Shown here piece after piece: positions 1 to 5,433 of a DNA stretch of 5,980 nucleotides. The first letter of the stretch is position 1. Each line of letters opens with the position of its first letter. The notes under the pieces are model-generated. The model did no database searches and was not told the DNA's origin. It saw nothing but the letters and a program-made list of their open reading frames with translations. The position numbers and the translations under genes were made by a program. Source of the DNA: DALYCO01 sp964535545 (GTDB lineage: Bacteria; Patescibacteriota; Minisyncoccia; Phycocordibacterales; UBA9973); NCBI GenBank assembly GCA_964535545.1, contig CAZHUT010000046.1, positions 1 to 5,980 on the forward strand, written 5' to 3'.

Positions 1-2
1 CC

Positions 3-617
3 AAAAAGCTGGCAAAAGCCTCTAATAGCGACGTTTTGAGCCTCTGGAGTGGCCTAGGGTACAACCGGAGGGCCTTGAATCTCAAGCGCGCAGCTGAGGC
101 CGTAGAAACTCAATTTAAAGGGGTATTTCCAAAGATAAAAGATGGGATTTTAGCCTTGCCTGGAGTGGGTCCGTACACAGCCGGAGCCATTTTGGCGTTT
201 GCATTCAATCAACCAGGAGTAATGATAGAGACCAATATCCGTAGCGTTTACATTCACTTTTATTTTCAAAAAAAGAAAGCCGTGCATGACAAAGAGTTGT
301 TACCAATTATTGAACGGACTATGGATCGGAAAAATCCACGAAATTGGTATGCAGCACTCATGGACTATGGGGCAATGCTCAAGGCGACCAATCCAAATCC
401 AAGTCGAAAGAGCAAGCATCATGTGGCACAATCAAAATTCAAGGGATCAATGAGAGAGGTGAGAGGAGCTGCCCTTAAGCTGATTTTAAGTGGAGAAAGG
501 AAGTTGGAAGAGACGCTTAGTGCGGAGTTTGATAAGGAGCGCGCCGTAGGCGCGCTCCAAGCTCTTGCTAAAGATAGTCTTATCAAAAAAAGTGGAAAAA
601 CCTGGAAGCTCATCTAA
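3..617 (+). CDS. MutY-like HhH-GPD DNA glycosylase, Fe-S-less, 5' end outside window
   Basis: This is the C-terminal 204 residues of a base-excision repair glycosylase related to MutY, which removes adenine mispaired with 8-oxoguanine. The frame is open to the window edge, so the TTG at 36 is not the start: residues before it (LAKASNSDVLSL) continue the family alignment. Visible are LWSGLGY (the MutY LWxGLGYY motif, with Asn for the second Tyr), the helix-hairpin-helix LPGVGPYTAGA (from nt 156), and IETNIR (nt 225-242), aligned with MutY LDGNVK. The Tyr in GPYT, where endonuclease III has Lys, points to a monofunctional enzyme. Two things are odd. The catalytic Asp position is Glu (GAG, 228-230), and the visible protein has no cysteine, so the 4Fe-4S ligands that normally follow DLGA are missing; here the text is MDYGAMLKATNPNP. 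The tail resembles a winged helix, not the MutY NUDIX-like domain. The family call is firm; the substrate is not. No terminator follows. Confidence 0.85.
   Translation, partial: KKLAKASNSDVLSLWSGLGYNRRALNLKRAAEAVETQFKGVFPKIKDGILALPGVGPYTAGAILAFAFNQPGVMIETNIRSVYIHFYFQKKKAVHDKELLPIIERTMDRKNPRNWYAALMDYGAMLKATNPNPSRKSKHHVAQSKFKGSMREVRGAALKLILSGERKLEETLSAEFDKERAVGALQALAKDSLIKKSGKTWKLI
536..558. repeat. perfect inverted repeat inside the glycosylase gene
   Basis: Two exact 10-bp arms, GGAGCGCGCC (536-545) and GGCGCGCTCC (549-558), are separated by GTA. The arms are nearly all G+C within an A/T-richer gene, and they code for part of KERAVGAL in the tail domain. No T-run follows, so this is not a terminator. 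A hairpin in the mRNA or a recognition site is possible, and so is chance. Confidence 0.6.
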
Positions 618-625
618 TATATCCA

Positions 626-640
626 TGATATACTTTACCT
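626..640 (+). promoter_or_regulatory. extended -10 promoter for a leaderless mRNA
   Basis: The 23-nt gap after the glycosylase stop contains TGATATACT: an extended -10 TG (626-627) and hexamer TATACT (629-634, five of six consensus bases). Six bases separate the hexamer from the ATG at 641, which puts the expected transcription start on the A of the start codon. No -35 match lies 17 nt upstream, as is usual for TGn promoters. There is no Shine-Dalgarno sequence. The same spacing occurs before the transporter gene at 5361. Confidence 0.6.
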
Positions 641-1246
641 ATGCCAAGAGAAGCTTTCGGAATGGCTCCAATGCCAGCTCCAAGAAAAACAGAATCAGTC
701 GGACATGATGTAGATATCCAGAAAAAAGGCGGACCCGCCCCCGAATCAGTTCTCGCTCGACCTCATGAGAATGAGGAAATTTATTTTGATGACGGTTTTG
801 AAGAAAATGCCGAGGCTCATGGTGCCGGCCCAGACTTCGAAGAAGCTCAGGCAGAAAAAGTCCTTTCAGGTTTGGTTACCCCGGAAGAATTGGCGGTTAA
901 ATTCGGCCCAGCTGTGATGGATGCAGTTATGAAGCGCGCCCAGGTGATCAGCGAAGTAAATGCATTTAGCGAAAAAGCTGTTCCTAAAAAGACCATTTAT
1001 CCGAAGATTCCGCACCCGCTCCACGGAATCATTCCTCGAGTTCTCGAACACTACAACCATCCAGATCGCACCGAAGACGATGAACAGGAATTTCTCGATT
1101 TGCTTGGTGAATTGCGCAAAGATGGCGATTTCAAAAAACTTCTCGAGCAATATGCTCCATTGATAGCTCTCAATCCTGACCGGACTGAAGAGTATGAGAT
1201 GAAAGCCATGAAGGATTTTGTCGAATTAAACAAAAAACTAGCTTAA
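641..1246 (+). CDS. acidic hypothetical protein with an internal repeat
   Basis: I do not recognise this 201-residue protein. Residues 1-70 are rich in Pro, Glu, Asp and Gly and look disordered. From about residue 70 it is mostly predicted helical, with a Pro-rich break at 114-133 (KKTIYPKIPHPLHGIIP). Two similar segments, HPDRTEDDEQ (140-149) and NPDRTEEYEM (178-187), lie 38 residues apart; each is followed by a helix of similar pattern, suggesting a duplicated helical unit. There is no signal peptide, membrane segment or Cys. The ATG at 641 is chosen because it sits exactly six bases after a -10 element; Met8 (nt 662) is the alternative. The body keeps a sensible amino-acid composition throughout, and good reading frames flank it closely, so it is very probably a real gene. 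Thirteen bases separate it from the MBL-fold gene, so the two may share a transcript. It is probably cytoplasmic; the function is unknown. Confidence 0.8.
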   Translation: MPREAFGMAPMPAPRKTESVGHDVDIQKKGGPAPESVLARPHENEEIYFDDGFEENAEAHGAGPDFEEAQAEKVLSGLVTPEELAVKFGPAVMDAVMKRAQVISEVNAFSEKAVPKKTIYPKIPHPLHGIIPRVLEHYNHPDRTEDDEQEFLDLLGELRKDGDFKKLLEQYAPLIALNPDRTEEYEMKAMKDFVELNKKLA

Positions 1247-1248
1247 CC

Positions 1249-1260
1249 TGAATACTATTT
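1249..1260 (+). promoter_or_regulatory. possible weak -10 element before the MBL-fold gene
   Basis: The 13-nt gap contains TGAATACT. Its hexamer AATACT (1251-1256) matches the -10 consensus at four of six positions, is preceded directly by TG, and ends four bases before the ATG. It resembles the element at 626-634 with one base missing. It could be a weak leaderless promoter or simply A/T-rich spacer in an operon. Confidence 0.25.
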
Positions 1261-1899
1261 ATGAAAGTACAGAAACTTGGACATTGCTGCATGATTATCG
1301 AAGTGAATGGAAAGCGCATTATGACCGATCCAGGTTCTTTTACTACGAAGCAGAATGATGAGATGGATATCGACATCATTCTTTTTACGCATGAGCACGG
1401 CGATCATTTGCATATCGAATCATTGAAAAAGGTTTTACAGAACAATCCTCAAGCGAAGATCATTACCAATACTTCCGTCGGCAAACTCTTGAGTGCTGAA
1501 CAGATTGCGTACGAAATCTTGGAACACGGAGACTCTCGAACAGAAGAGGGGATTTTCTTCGAAGCCTTTGGCGAAATCCACGAAGAAGTGTTTGAAGAAT
1601 TCGGCCGTGTACAAAATACCGGCTATTTCATCAACAACAAATTATTCTATCCAGGCGATGCCCTGACTAATCCGGACAAATTCGTTGAGGTCCTCGCTCT
1701 GCCAGTCGTTGGTCCATGGCTTCGCGTTCGGGATATTATTCCATATGTTCGAGAATTGAAGCCAACGATAACAATTCCTGTACACGATGGCCTGCTTTCT
1801 CCACATGGCTTGGAGGTATACCACAGAGTTATTCCACGTATTCTTGGGAATGAAACCAAATTCGTTCCTATGAACGAAGGAAGCGTGCAAGAATTCTAA
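1261..1899 (+). CDS. MBL-fold metallo-hydrolase, UlaG/YcbL-like
   Basis: This complete 212-residue cytoplasmic metallo-beta-lactamase-fold hydrolase is of the short single-domain type and should bind two metal ions, normally zinc. The metal-binding set is complete: THEHGDH (His44, His46, Asp48, His49), His107 in GEIHEEV, Asp133 in YPGDAL, and His175 in PVHDG. The N-terminal strands carry GHCCMII and the usual TDPG turn (residues 22-25). There is no beta-CASP insertion, so it is not an RNase J or a CPSF-like nuclease, and no export signal. Family members cleave phosphoesters, lactones or other esters; the substrate cannot be read from the sequence. Cys9-Cys10 in GHCC is a feature I associate with Patescibacteria homologues. 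The ATG at 1261 opens directly on the first strand of the fold. An intrinsic terminator 15 nt after the stop ends this transcription unit. Confidence 0.9.
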   Translation: MKVQKLGHCCMIIEVNGKRIMTDPGSFTTKQNDEMDIDIILFTHEHGDHLHIESLKKVLQNNPQAKIITNTSVGKLLSAEQIAYEILEHGDSRTEEGIFFEAFGEIHEEVFEEFGRVQNTGYFINNKLFYPGDALTNPDKFVEVLALPVVGPWLRVRDIIPYVRELKPTITIPVHDGLLSPHGLEVYHRVIPRILGNETKFVPMNEGSVQEF

Positions 1900-1913
1900 T
1901 CACATACTCTCTC

Positions 1914-1941
1914 AAAACTCCTTTGACCAAAGGGGTTTTTT
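1914..1941 (+). terminator. intrinsic terminator after the MBL-fold gene
   Basis: AAAACTCCTTT (1914-1924) pairs with AAAGGGGTTTT (1929-1939) across the loop GACC. This gives an 11-bp stem with one G-U pair. The T-run spans 1936-1941. It lies 15 nt after the stop codon and separates this unit from the purine gene. Confidence 0.85.
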
Positions 1942-1967
1942 GATGTAGTGTGAGGGCATTCAATTAT

Positions 1968-1985
1968 TTTAAATCATTTAAATCA
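1968..1985. repeat. tandem 9-bp direct repeat upstream of the purine gene
   Basis: TTTAAATCA occurs twice, head to tail, and the second copy ends 16 nt before the ATG at 2002. Each copy contains the palindrome TTTAAA. The position suits an operator or part of an A/T-rich promoter region, but no convincing -10/-35 pair could be assigned in this 102-nt spacer, and chance in A/T-rich DNA is possible. Confidence 0.5.
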
Positions 1986-2001
1986 CGAAATCCAAAGTGT
2001 T

Positions 2002-3504
2002 ATGCAAAAAACAGTGTTTCTTGGAAGCCATGTTTTCCCGCTACAGCAGGGAAAACCGTACTTAGGAAAAGTACGCAACGTTTATCGCGTTGGAAACCTT
2101 ATTATTGTAGTTGTTACGGATGAAATATCCGCTTATGACCATAACCTTCCGTTTTTAGTTGAAGGAAAAGGAGTAATGCTTAACCAAATAGCGGCTCATT
2201 TTCTGGAAGAAACGAAGGATATTGTGCCGAACTGGCTTATATCAACACCAAACCCTCGTGTTTCAATTGGCTATTATTGTGAGCCAATCCGCGTAGAAAT
2301 GGTGGTACGGGCCAGATTGGAAGGCAGTATGTGGAAGGACTACAACGGCAAAAAACGTAAACGTAAATTTTGGGGTTACAAACCGCTTCCTGATGGAATG
2401 AAACAGGGCGATTTGTTACCAGAGCTAATGGTAACTCCAACTACTAAAGCGCTTACAGGTCATGACCAAAACATTACCCGTACCCAAATTATTAAACGTG
2501 GACTGGCTACTGCTGAAGTGTATGACCAAATGCACGCGAAGGCGATTGAAGTATTTAAACGTGGTCAACAAAAATCGAACGAGCGCGGGCTTGAACTTGT
2601 TGATACTAAATATGAATTTGGTCTGCGTTTTGTTAACGGCAAATGGGTTTTAACCCTGATTGACGAAGTGCATACACCTGATTCTTCACGGTACTATCTG
2701 CTGGCTGAATTGAGTTCAGGCACGATTCGTCAGCTGTCAAAAGAGTTTGTGCGAGAGTACCTAAAAGGCCAGGGTTTTGAAGGGAAGCATGGACAAGCAA
2801 TGCCGCAGTTTTCTAACGACTATCCTCAACAAGTTTCTGGTAGGTATAAAGAACTGTACCAAACTGTTTTGGATAAGGAAGTTTCGGCTGATGACATTGC
2901 GCGTGCCAACGATCCTGAAGTTGTATATGCTGATACCCTAAAAGGCCTTGCTGATTGTTTCGGTAAGCAAATTAAGCCGATAGTGGGTATTATTATGGGA
3001 AGCAAAAGTGATGCACCTAAAATGGAAAAAGCAGCAGAGATATGTAAGAAGCATTTTATACCTTACGAATTTACTGTTGTTTCCGCACACAGAACCGCTG
3101 ACCGGTTGCAAAAATATGCAACTACTGCAAAAGCTCGCGGCTTAAAAGCCATAGTTGCTGGAGCTGGTGGAGCTGCACATTTACCAGGCATGGCACAGGC
3201 TCAAACGCCGATACCAGTATTTGGTGTTCCAATTAATTCTTCAAATTCTATAATGGGTGTAGATTCGCTGCTTTCAATAGTTCAGATGCCAAAAGGTGTA
3301 CCGGTGGCTACTGTTGCTATTGACCAAACACACAATGCTGCGCTGCTTTGTTTGCAAATGTTGGCAACTACAGACGAGTTTTATTCTGAGCAAATTGACT
3401 TGCATTTTGCTGGTTTAAAAACCGAAGTAGCTACTATGGTGGAAGAAGTAGAAAAAATGGGCCACCCAAATTGTTTTGACCAACCCTTCGAAGAGGAGGC
3501 ATAA
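2002..3504 (+). CDS. purCE: PurC-PurE fusion: SAICAR synthetase plus class I N5-CAIR mutase
   Basis: This 500-residue protein joins two cytoplasmic steps of purine synthesis. Residues 1-315 are SAICAR synthetase (CAIR + aspartate + ATP to SAICAR): GKVRNVY (22-28), LNQIAA (60-65), TPTTKA (145-150), VDTKYEFG (200-207), DEVHTPDSSRYY (221-232) and QLSKEFVREYL (244-254). It resembles the long Bacteroidota-type PurC rather than the short E. coli form. Residues 326-487 are PurE: GIIMGSKSD (329-337), SAHRT (361-365, with the active-site His), GAGGAAHLPGM (387-397) and DSLLSIVQMP (421-430). These mark class I, the N5-CAIR mutase, which normally needs PurK; the animal fusion PAICS has the same domain order but a class II carboxylase. 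The two halves catalyse consecutive steps, so CAIR could pass directly between them. Glu41 in TDEISAYD replaces the usual Arg. No other pur gene is adjacent. No Shine-Dalgarno sequence precedes the ATG. The domain calls are firm. Confidence 0.95.
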   Translation: MQKTVFLGSHVFPLQQGKPYLGKVRNVYRVGNLIIVVVTDEISAYDHNLPFLVEGKGVMLNQIAAHFLEETKDIVPNWLISTPNPRVSIGYYCEPIRVEMVVRARLEGSMWKDYNGKKRKRKFWGYKPLPDGMKQGDLLPELMVTPTTKALTGHDQNITRTQIIKRGLATAEVYDQMHAKAIEVFKRGQQKSNERGLELVDTKYEFGLRFVNGKWVLTLIDEVHTPDSSRYYLLAELSSGTIRQLSKEFVREYLKGQGFEGKHGQAMPQFSNDYPQQVSGRYKELYQTVLDKEVSADDIARANDPEVVYADTLKGLADCFGKQIKPIVGIIMGSKSDAPKMEKAAEICKKHFIPYEFTVVSAHRTADRLQKYATTAKARGLKAIVAGAGGAAHLPGMAQAQTPIPVFGVPINSSNSIMGVDSLLSIVQMPKGVPVATVAIDQTHNAALLCLQMLATTDEFYSEQIDLHFAGLKTEVATMVEEVEKMGHPNCFDQPFEEEA

Positions 3505-3527
3505 ATTTTAGAATAGATATATACTAC

Positions 3528-3569
3528 ACAGCCCGTTTCGCTTTACAGCGATTCGGGTTGTATTTTTTT
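3528..3569 (+). terminator. intrinsic terminator of the purCE gene, inside the 3' end of the opposing gene
   Basis: The stem has two parts around a TT/TT internal loop: ACAGCCCG (3528-3535) with CGGGTTGT (3554-3561, one G-U pair), and TCGCT (3538-3542) with AGCGA (3547-3551), closed by the loop TTAC. Seven Ts follow at 3563-3569. The loop contains the complement of the stop codon of the converging pseudouridine synthase gene, and the right arm codes for its last residues. On the minus strand no T-run follows, so it appears to work in one direction only. Confidence 0.75.
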
Positions 3570-4214
3570 ATATTCACCAATTTTTAAACTCCCCAAAAGC
3601 ACTTTTCCGATTCGTATACGTTTCAAATCCACCACTTCATATCCCAACACTTCACACATCCTTCGAATCTGCCGATTCTTTCCCTCAGTCAAAATGATCG
3701 AGAATTTTTTAGCGCCAAGTTTTTTCAGCTTAGCTGGCTTGGTGTCATGTTTCACTTTCTTATTCGTTTCGATCTTCACACCGCCTGACATATCTTTCAA
3801 AAATTCTGCTGTAATCGGTTCGTCAACTTCAACTTTATACTCTTTTTCATGTTCTGCTTCAGGATCCAAAAGTTTTTTAGTAACACGGCCATCGTTGGTG
3901 AGAATGATGAGTCCGTGGGAATCTTTGTCCAATCTGCCAACAGGGAAAACTTTGGTAGGGAACTTCGTGTGATGAACAATATCAATTTCTCCGCGCTGCG
4001 GCGTCGAGGTCACAATTCCTTTTGGCTTGTTGTAGGCAAAATATGCATACTCTTTCGTATTGTTTCGCACTTCCACCATGTCAGTTTCACTGACTTGAGC
4101 ACCAAGCTCGGCCTTTTTCCCATTAATGAAAACCTTGCCGGCAGCAACAAGCGCGTCGGCTTCACGACGGCTGGCAATGTTCTTTTCGGCGAGGTATTTG
4201 TTAACGCGCATCAT
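3543..4214 (-). CDS. rluF: RluF/RsuA-family rRNA pseudouridine synthase
   Basis: This 223-residue enzyme converts a specific uridine of ribosomal RNA to pseudouridine. Numbered from the second Met, the order is an S4 RNA-binding domain (residues 1-48: RVNKYLAE, SRREAD, GKVFINGKKA), the entry to the catalytic domain at YNKPKGIV, and the signature VGRLDKDSHGLIILTNDG, whose Asp95 is the catalytic residue. Near the C-terminus come EGKNRQIRRM and GYEVVDLKRIRIG. From memory the text is closest to E. coli RluF (23S rRNA, around U2604), but RsuA or RluB specificity is not excluded. The start is one of two adjacent ATG codons (4214 or 4211), both leading straight into the S4 domain; an ATG at 4244 would add residues with no family match. 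The start lies inside the 3' end of the transporter gene, giving a 14-nt overlap, so it probably shares that mRNA and is translationally coupled. No Shine-Dalgarno sequence is visible. Confidence 0.88.
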   Translation of the reverse strand: MMRVNKYLAEKNIASRREADALVAAGKVFINGKKAELGAQVSETDMVEVRNNTKEYAYFAYNKPKGIVTSTPQRGEIDIVHHTKFPTKVFPVGRLDKDSHGLIILTNDGRVTKKLLDPEAEHEKEYKVEVDEPITAEFLKDMSGGVKIETNKKVKHDTKPAKLKKLGAKKFSIILTEGKNRQIRRMCEVLGYEVVDLKRIRIGKVLLGSLKIGEYKKIQPESL

Positions 4215-5361
4215 CGGAAATATTTGAGAGACGGTGTAAGGCAAAAAGGGCAGCTAGGACGACGGCAGCCAAGATCATGAAGAGGGAGTTGTAAGTAATA
4301 AACCCGAGCAAGAGAGTAGCAATGAGCGGAGCGACGAGATAGGCGAGTGGCGTGGTTGAACGGAAGAGACTGATGATCTCGGCATCCTTGTCGCTGACGC
4401 TCTTAAAGAAATATCCTTCGGAAACGACTTCAATGATACTTGCGCCGATACGTGTGGTGAAGAGGATGAGGGCGAGGGCAAAGATGTTTCCGTGAACCAG
4501 AGAAAAGCCGAAAAAGAATGTAGCAACGCCCATGATCAGCACGCCAACTTGGAGGAATTCCCGTTCATGGTGAACGATATCAATCAGACGGCCGACAGGG
4601 TATTGGAAAATGACAAATGCGGCAAGCATGATAGTAAACATGATACCGATCATGTTGAATGGAATACCATGAACTTCATGCAGGTAGAGCGGAGTATACA
4701 CAACCATCCAGGCGTAAAAAAATTGCAGAATAAAATTTACAACCGTAATGCGCCACAGGTCAGGACGACGGACGAGTTGGCGGACGGCATCGAGCATGGA
4801 GATGGCACGGTAGCGGCCGTCATGATACGACTGTAGCGAGAAGCGCAAAACAACACCAGTAGCGACAACGCCAACGATGACGATGTCATAGAGCGGGCTG
4901 TAGCCTTTCCAGGTTACCAGCAGGCCGGCCAAAAGAGGAGCAAAAAGCCAAGCGAGATTTGTAAGCGAGAGATAACTTCCACGGATTGCGCCGACGCGTT
5001 GGTTGAGAGAATAGTGTTCGATGAAGATGTCGAGGCAGTACCAGATGAGCGTGTTTGAAGAGTTGAAGATTATGAATGCGCATGCTACCTGGTATGGGCC
5101 CCAGCCGAGACGGAGGAAGGTGATAGCGATGACATTCAAAATTACTAAGCAAAGGATAATAGTGCGGTTGCCGAGTTTTTTGATGAGCGGTGGAAGCAAT
5201 TCAAGTCCAAGCAGCGTCACAAAAGCAGCGCCGGCATAGACGACACCGACGAGATTGGTGCCCAACTTTTCGGCAAGGAAGGATGAGTTGATGTATGCAG
5301 TGAGGGCAAGTGACAAAGAAAAAATAAAACCTGCACCATAGATGCGCTTAAGCGTTTGCAT
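4201..5361 (-). CDS. MFS transporter, 12 membrane segments
   Basis: This 386-residue inner-membrane protein has about twelve hydrophobic segments, near residues 8-29, 37-60, 66-85, 90-113, 130-151, 157-176, 205-227, 236-256, 269-288, 292-311, 335-356 and 358-377. A basic loop (GRYRAISMLDAVRQLVRRPDL, about 182-202) joins the two six-helix halves, as in the major facilitator superfamily. The loop between helices 8 and 9 keeps a clear motif A (PVGRLIDIVHHERE, 255-268), while the matching loop 2-3 (PPLIKKLGNRT) is degenerate. The length is normal for a short MFS protein. The substrate is unknown; a drug or metabolite exporter is only a guess. The ATG at 5361 sits six bases after a consensus -10 element, which supports it as start of both transcript and protein. 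The stop codon overlaps the start of the pseudouridine synthase gene, so the two should form one operon. Confidence 0.88.
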   Translation of the reverse strand: MQTLKRIYGAGFIFSLSLALTAYINSSFLAEKLGTNLVGVVYAGAAFVTLLGLELLPPLIKKLGNRTIILCLVILNVIAITFLRLGWGPYQVACAFIIFNSSNTLIWYCLDIFIEHYSLNQRVGAIRGSYLSLTNLAWLFAPLLAGLLVTWKGYSPLYDIVIVGVVATGVVLRFSLQSYHDGRYRAISMLDAVRQLVRRPDLWRITVVNFILQFFYAWMVVYTPLYLHEVHGIPFNMIGIMFTIMLAAFVIFQYPVGRLIDIVHHEREFLQVGVLIMGVATFFFGFSLVHGNIFALALILFTTRIGASIIEVVSEGYFFKSVSDKDAEIISLFRSTTPLAYLVAPLIATLLLGFITYNSLFMILAAVVLAALFALHRLSNISDDAR

Positions 5362-5376
5362 GTTGAAATTATATCA
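5362..5376 (-). promoter_or_regulatory. consensus extended -10 promoter for a leaderless transporter mRNA
   Basis: Read on the minus strand, TGATATAAT (5376-5368) is a perfect extended -10 element: TG, one base, TATAAT. Six bases (TTCAAC) separate it from the ATG, so the expected transcript begins at the start codon. The region at -35 overlaps the terminator hairpin of the upstream ribonuclease J gene and has no good -35 match. Confidence 0.7.
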
Positions 5377-5392
5377 TTTTTTACTGACAAAT

Positions 5393-5427
5393 AAAAAATA
5401 CCGCTGTGAGTAAGCGGTATTTTTTTT
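5393..5427 (-). terminator. intrinsic terminator of the ribonuclease J gene, symmetrical hairpin
   Basis: AAAAAATACCGCT (5393-5405) pairs perfectly with 5413-5425 around the 7-nt loop GTGAGTA, a 13-bp stem. On the minus strand it starts 6 nt after the ribonuclease J stop and ends in a run of Ts. On the plus strand Ts also follow (5420-5427), so it could stop polymerase from both sides. It insulates the transporter promoter that begins only 16 nt further on. Confidence 0.88.
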
Positions 5428-5433
5428 GAGCAA

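Noticed and set aside
36..38. TTG at 36 as the start of the glycosylase gene
   Set aside because: The frame stays open to the left edge and the upstream residues fit the family, so the true start is outside the window.
1940..1970. TTGATG and TATTTT as a promoter for purCE
   Set aside because: Both hexamers match poorly, the spacing is about 19 nt, and TTGATG lies in the terminator tail.
4215..4244. ATG at 4244 as the start of the pseudouridine synthase gene
   Set aside because: It would add ten residues (MPYTVSQIFP) with no match to the S4 domain and lengthen the overlap with the transporter gene.
3849..4280. Long plus-strand frame of 143 codons opposite the pseudouridine synthase gene
   Set aside because: It is antisense to a well-recognised gene, has no family motifs, and other long antisense frames in the window look the same.
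4492..4836. Plus-strand frame of 114 codons opposite the transporter gene
   Set aside because: It is a shadow of the transporter coding sequence, with no domain and no start signal.
5385..5390. TTGTCA (minus strand) as a -35 box for the transporter promoter
   Set aside because: The spacer to TATAAT is only 11 nt, far from the usual 16-18.
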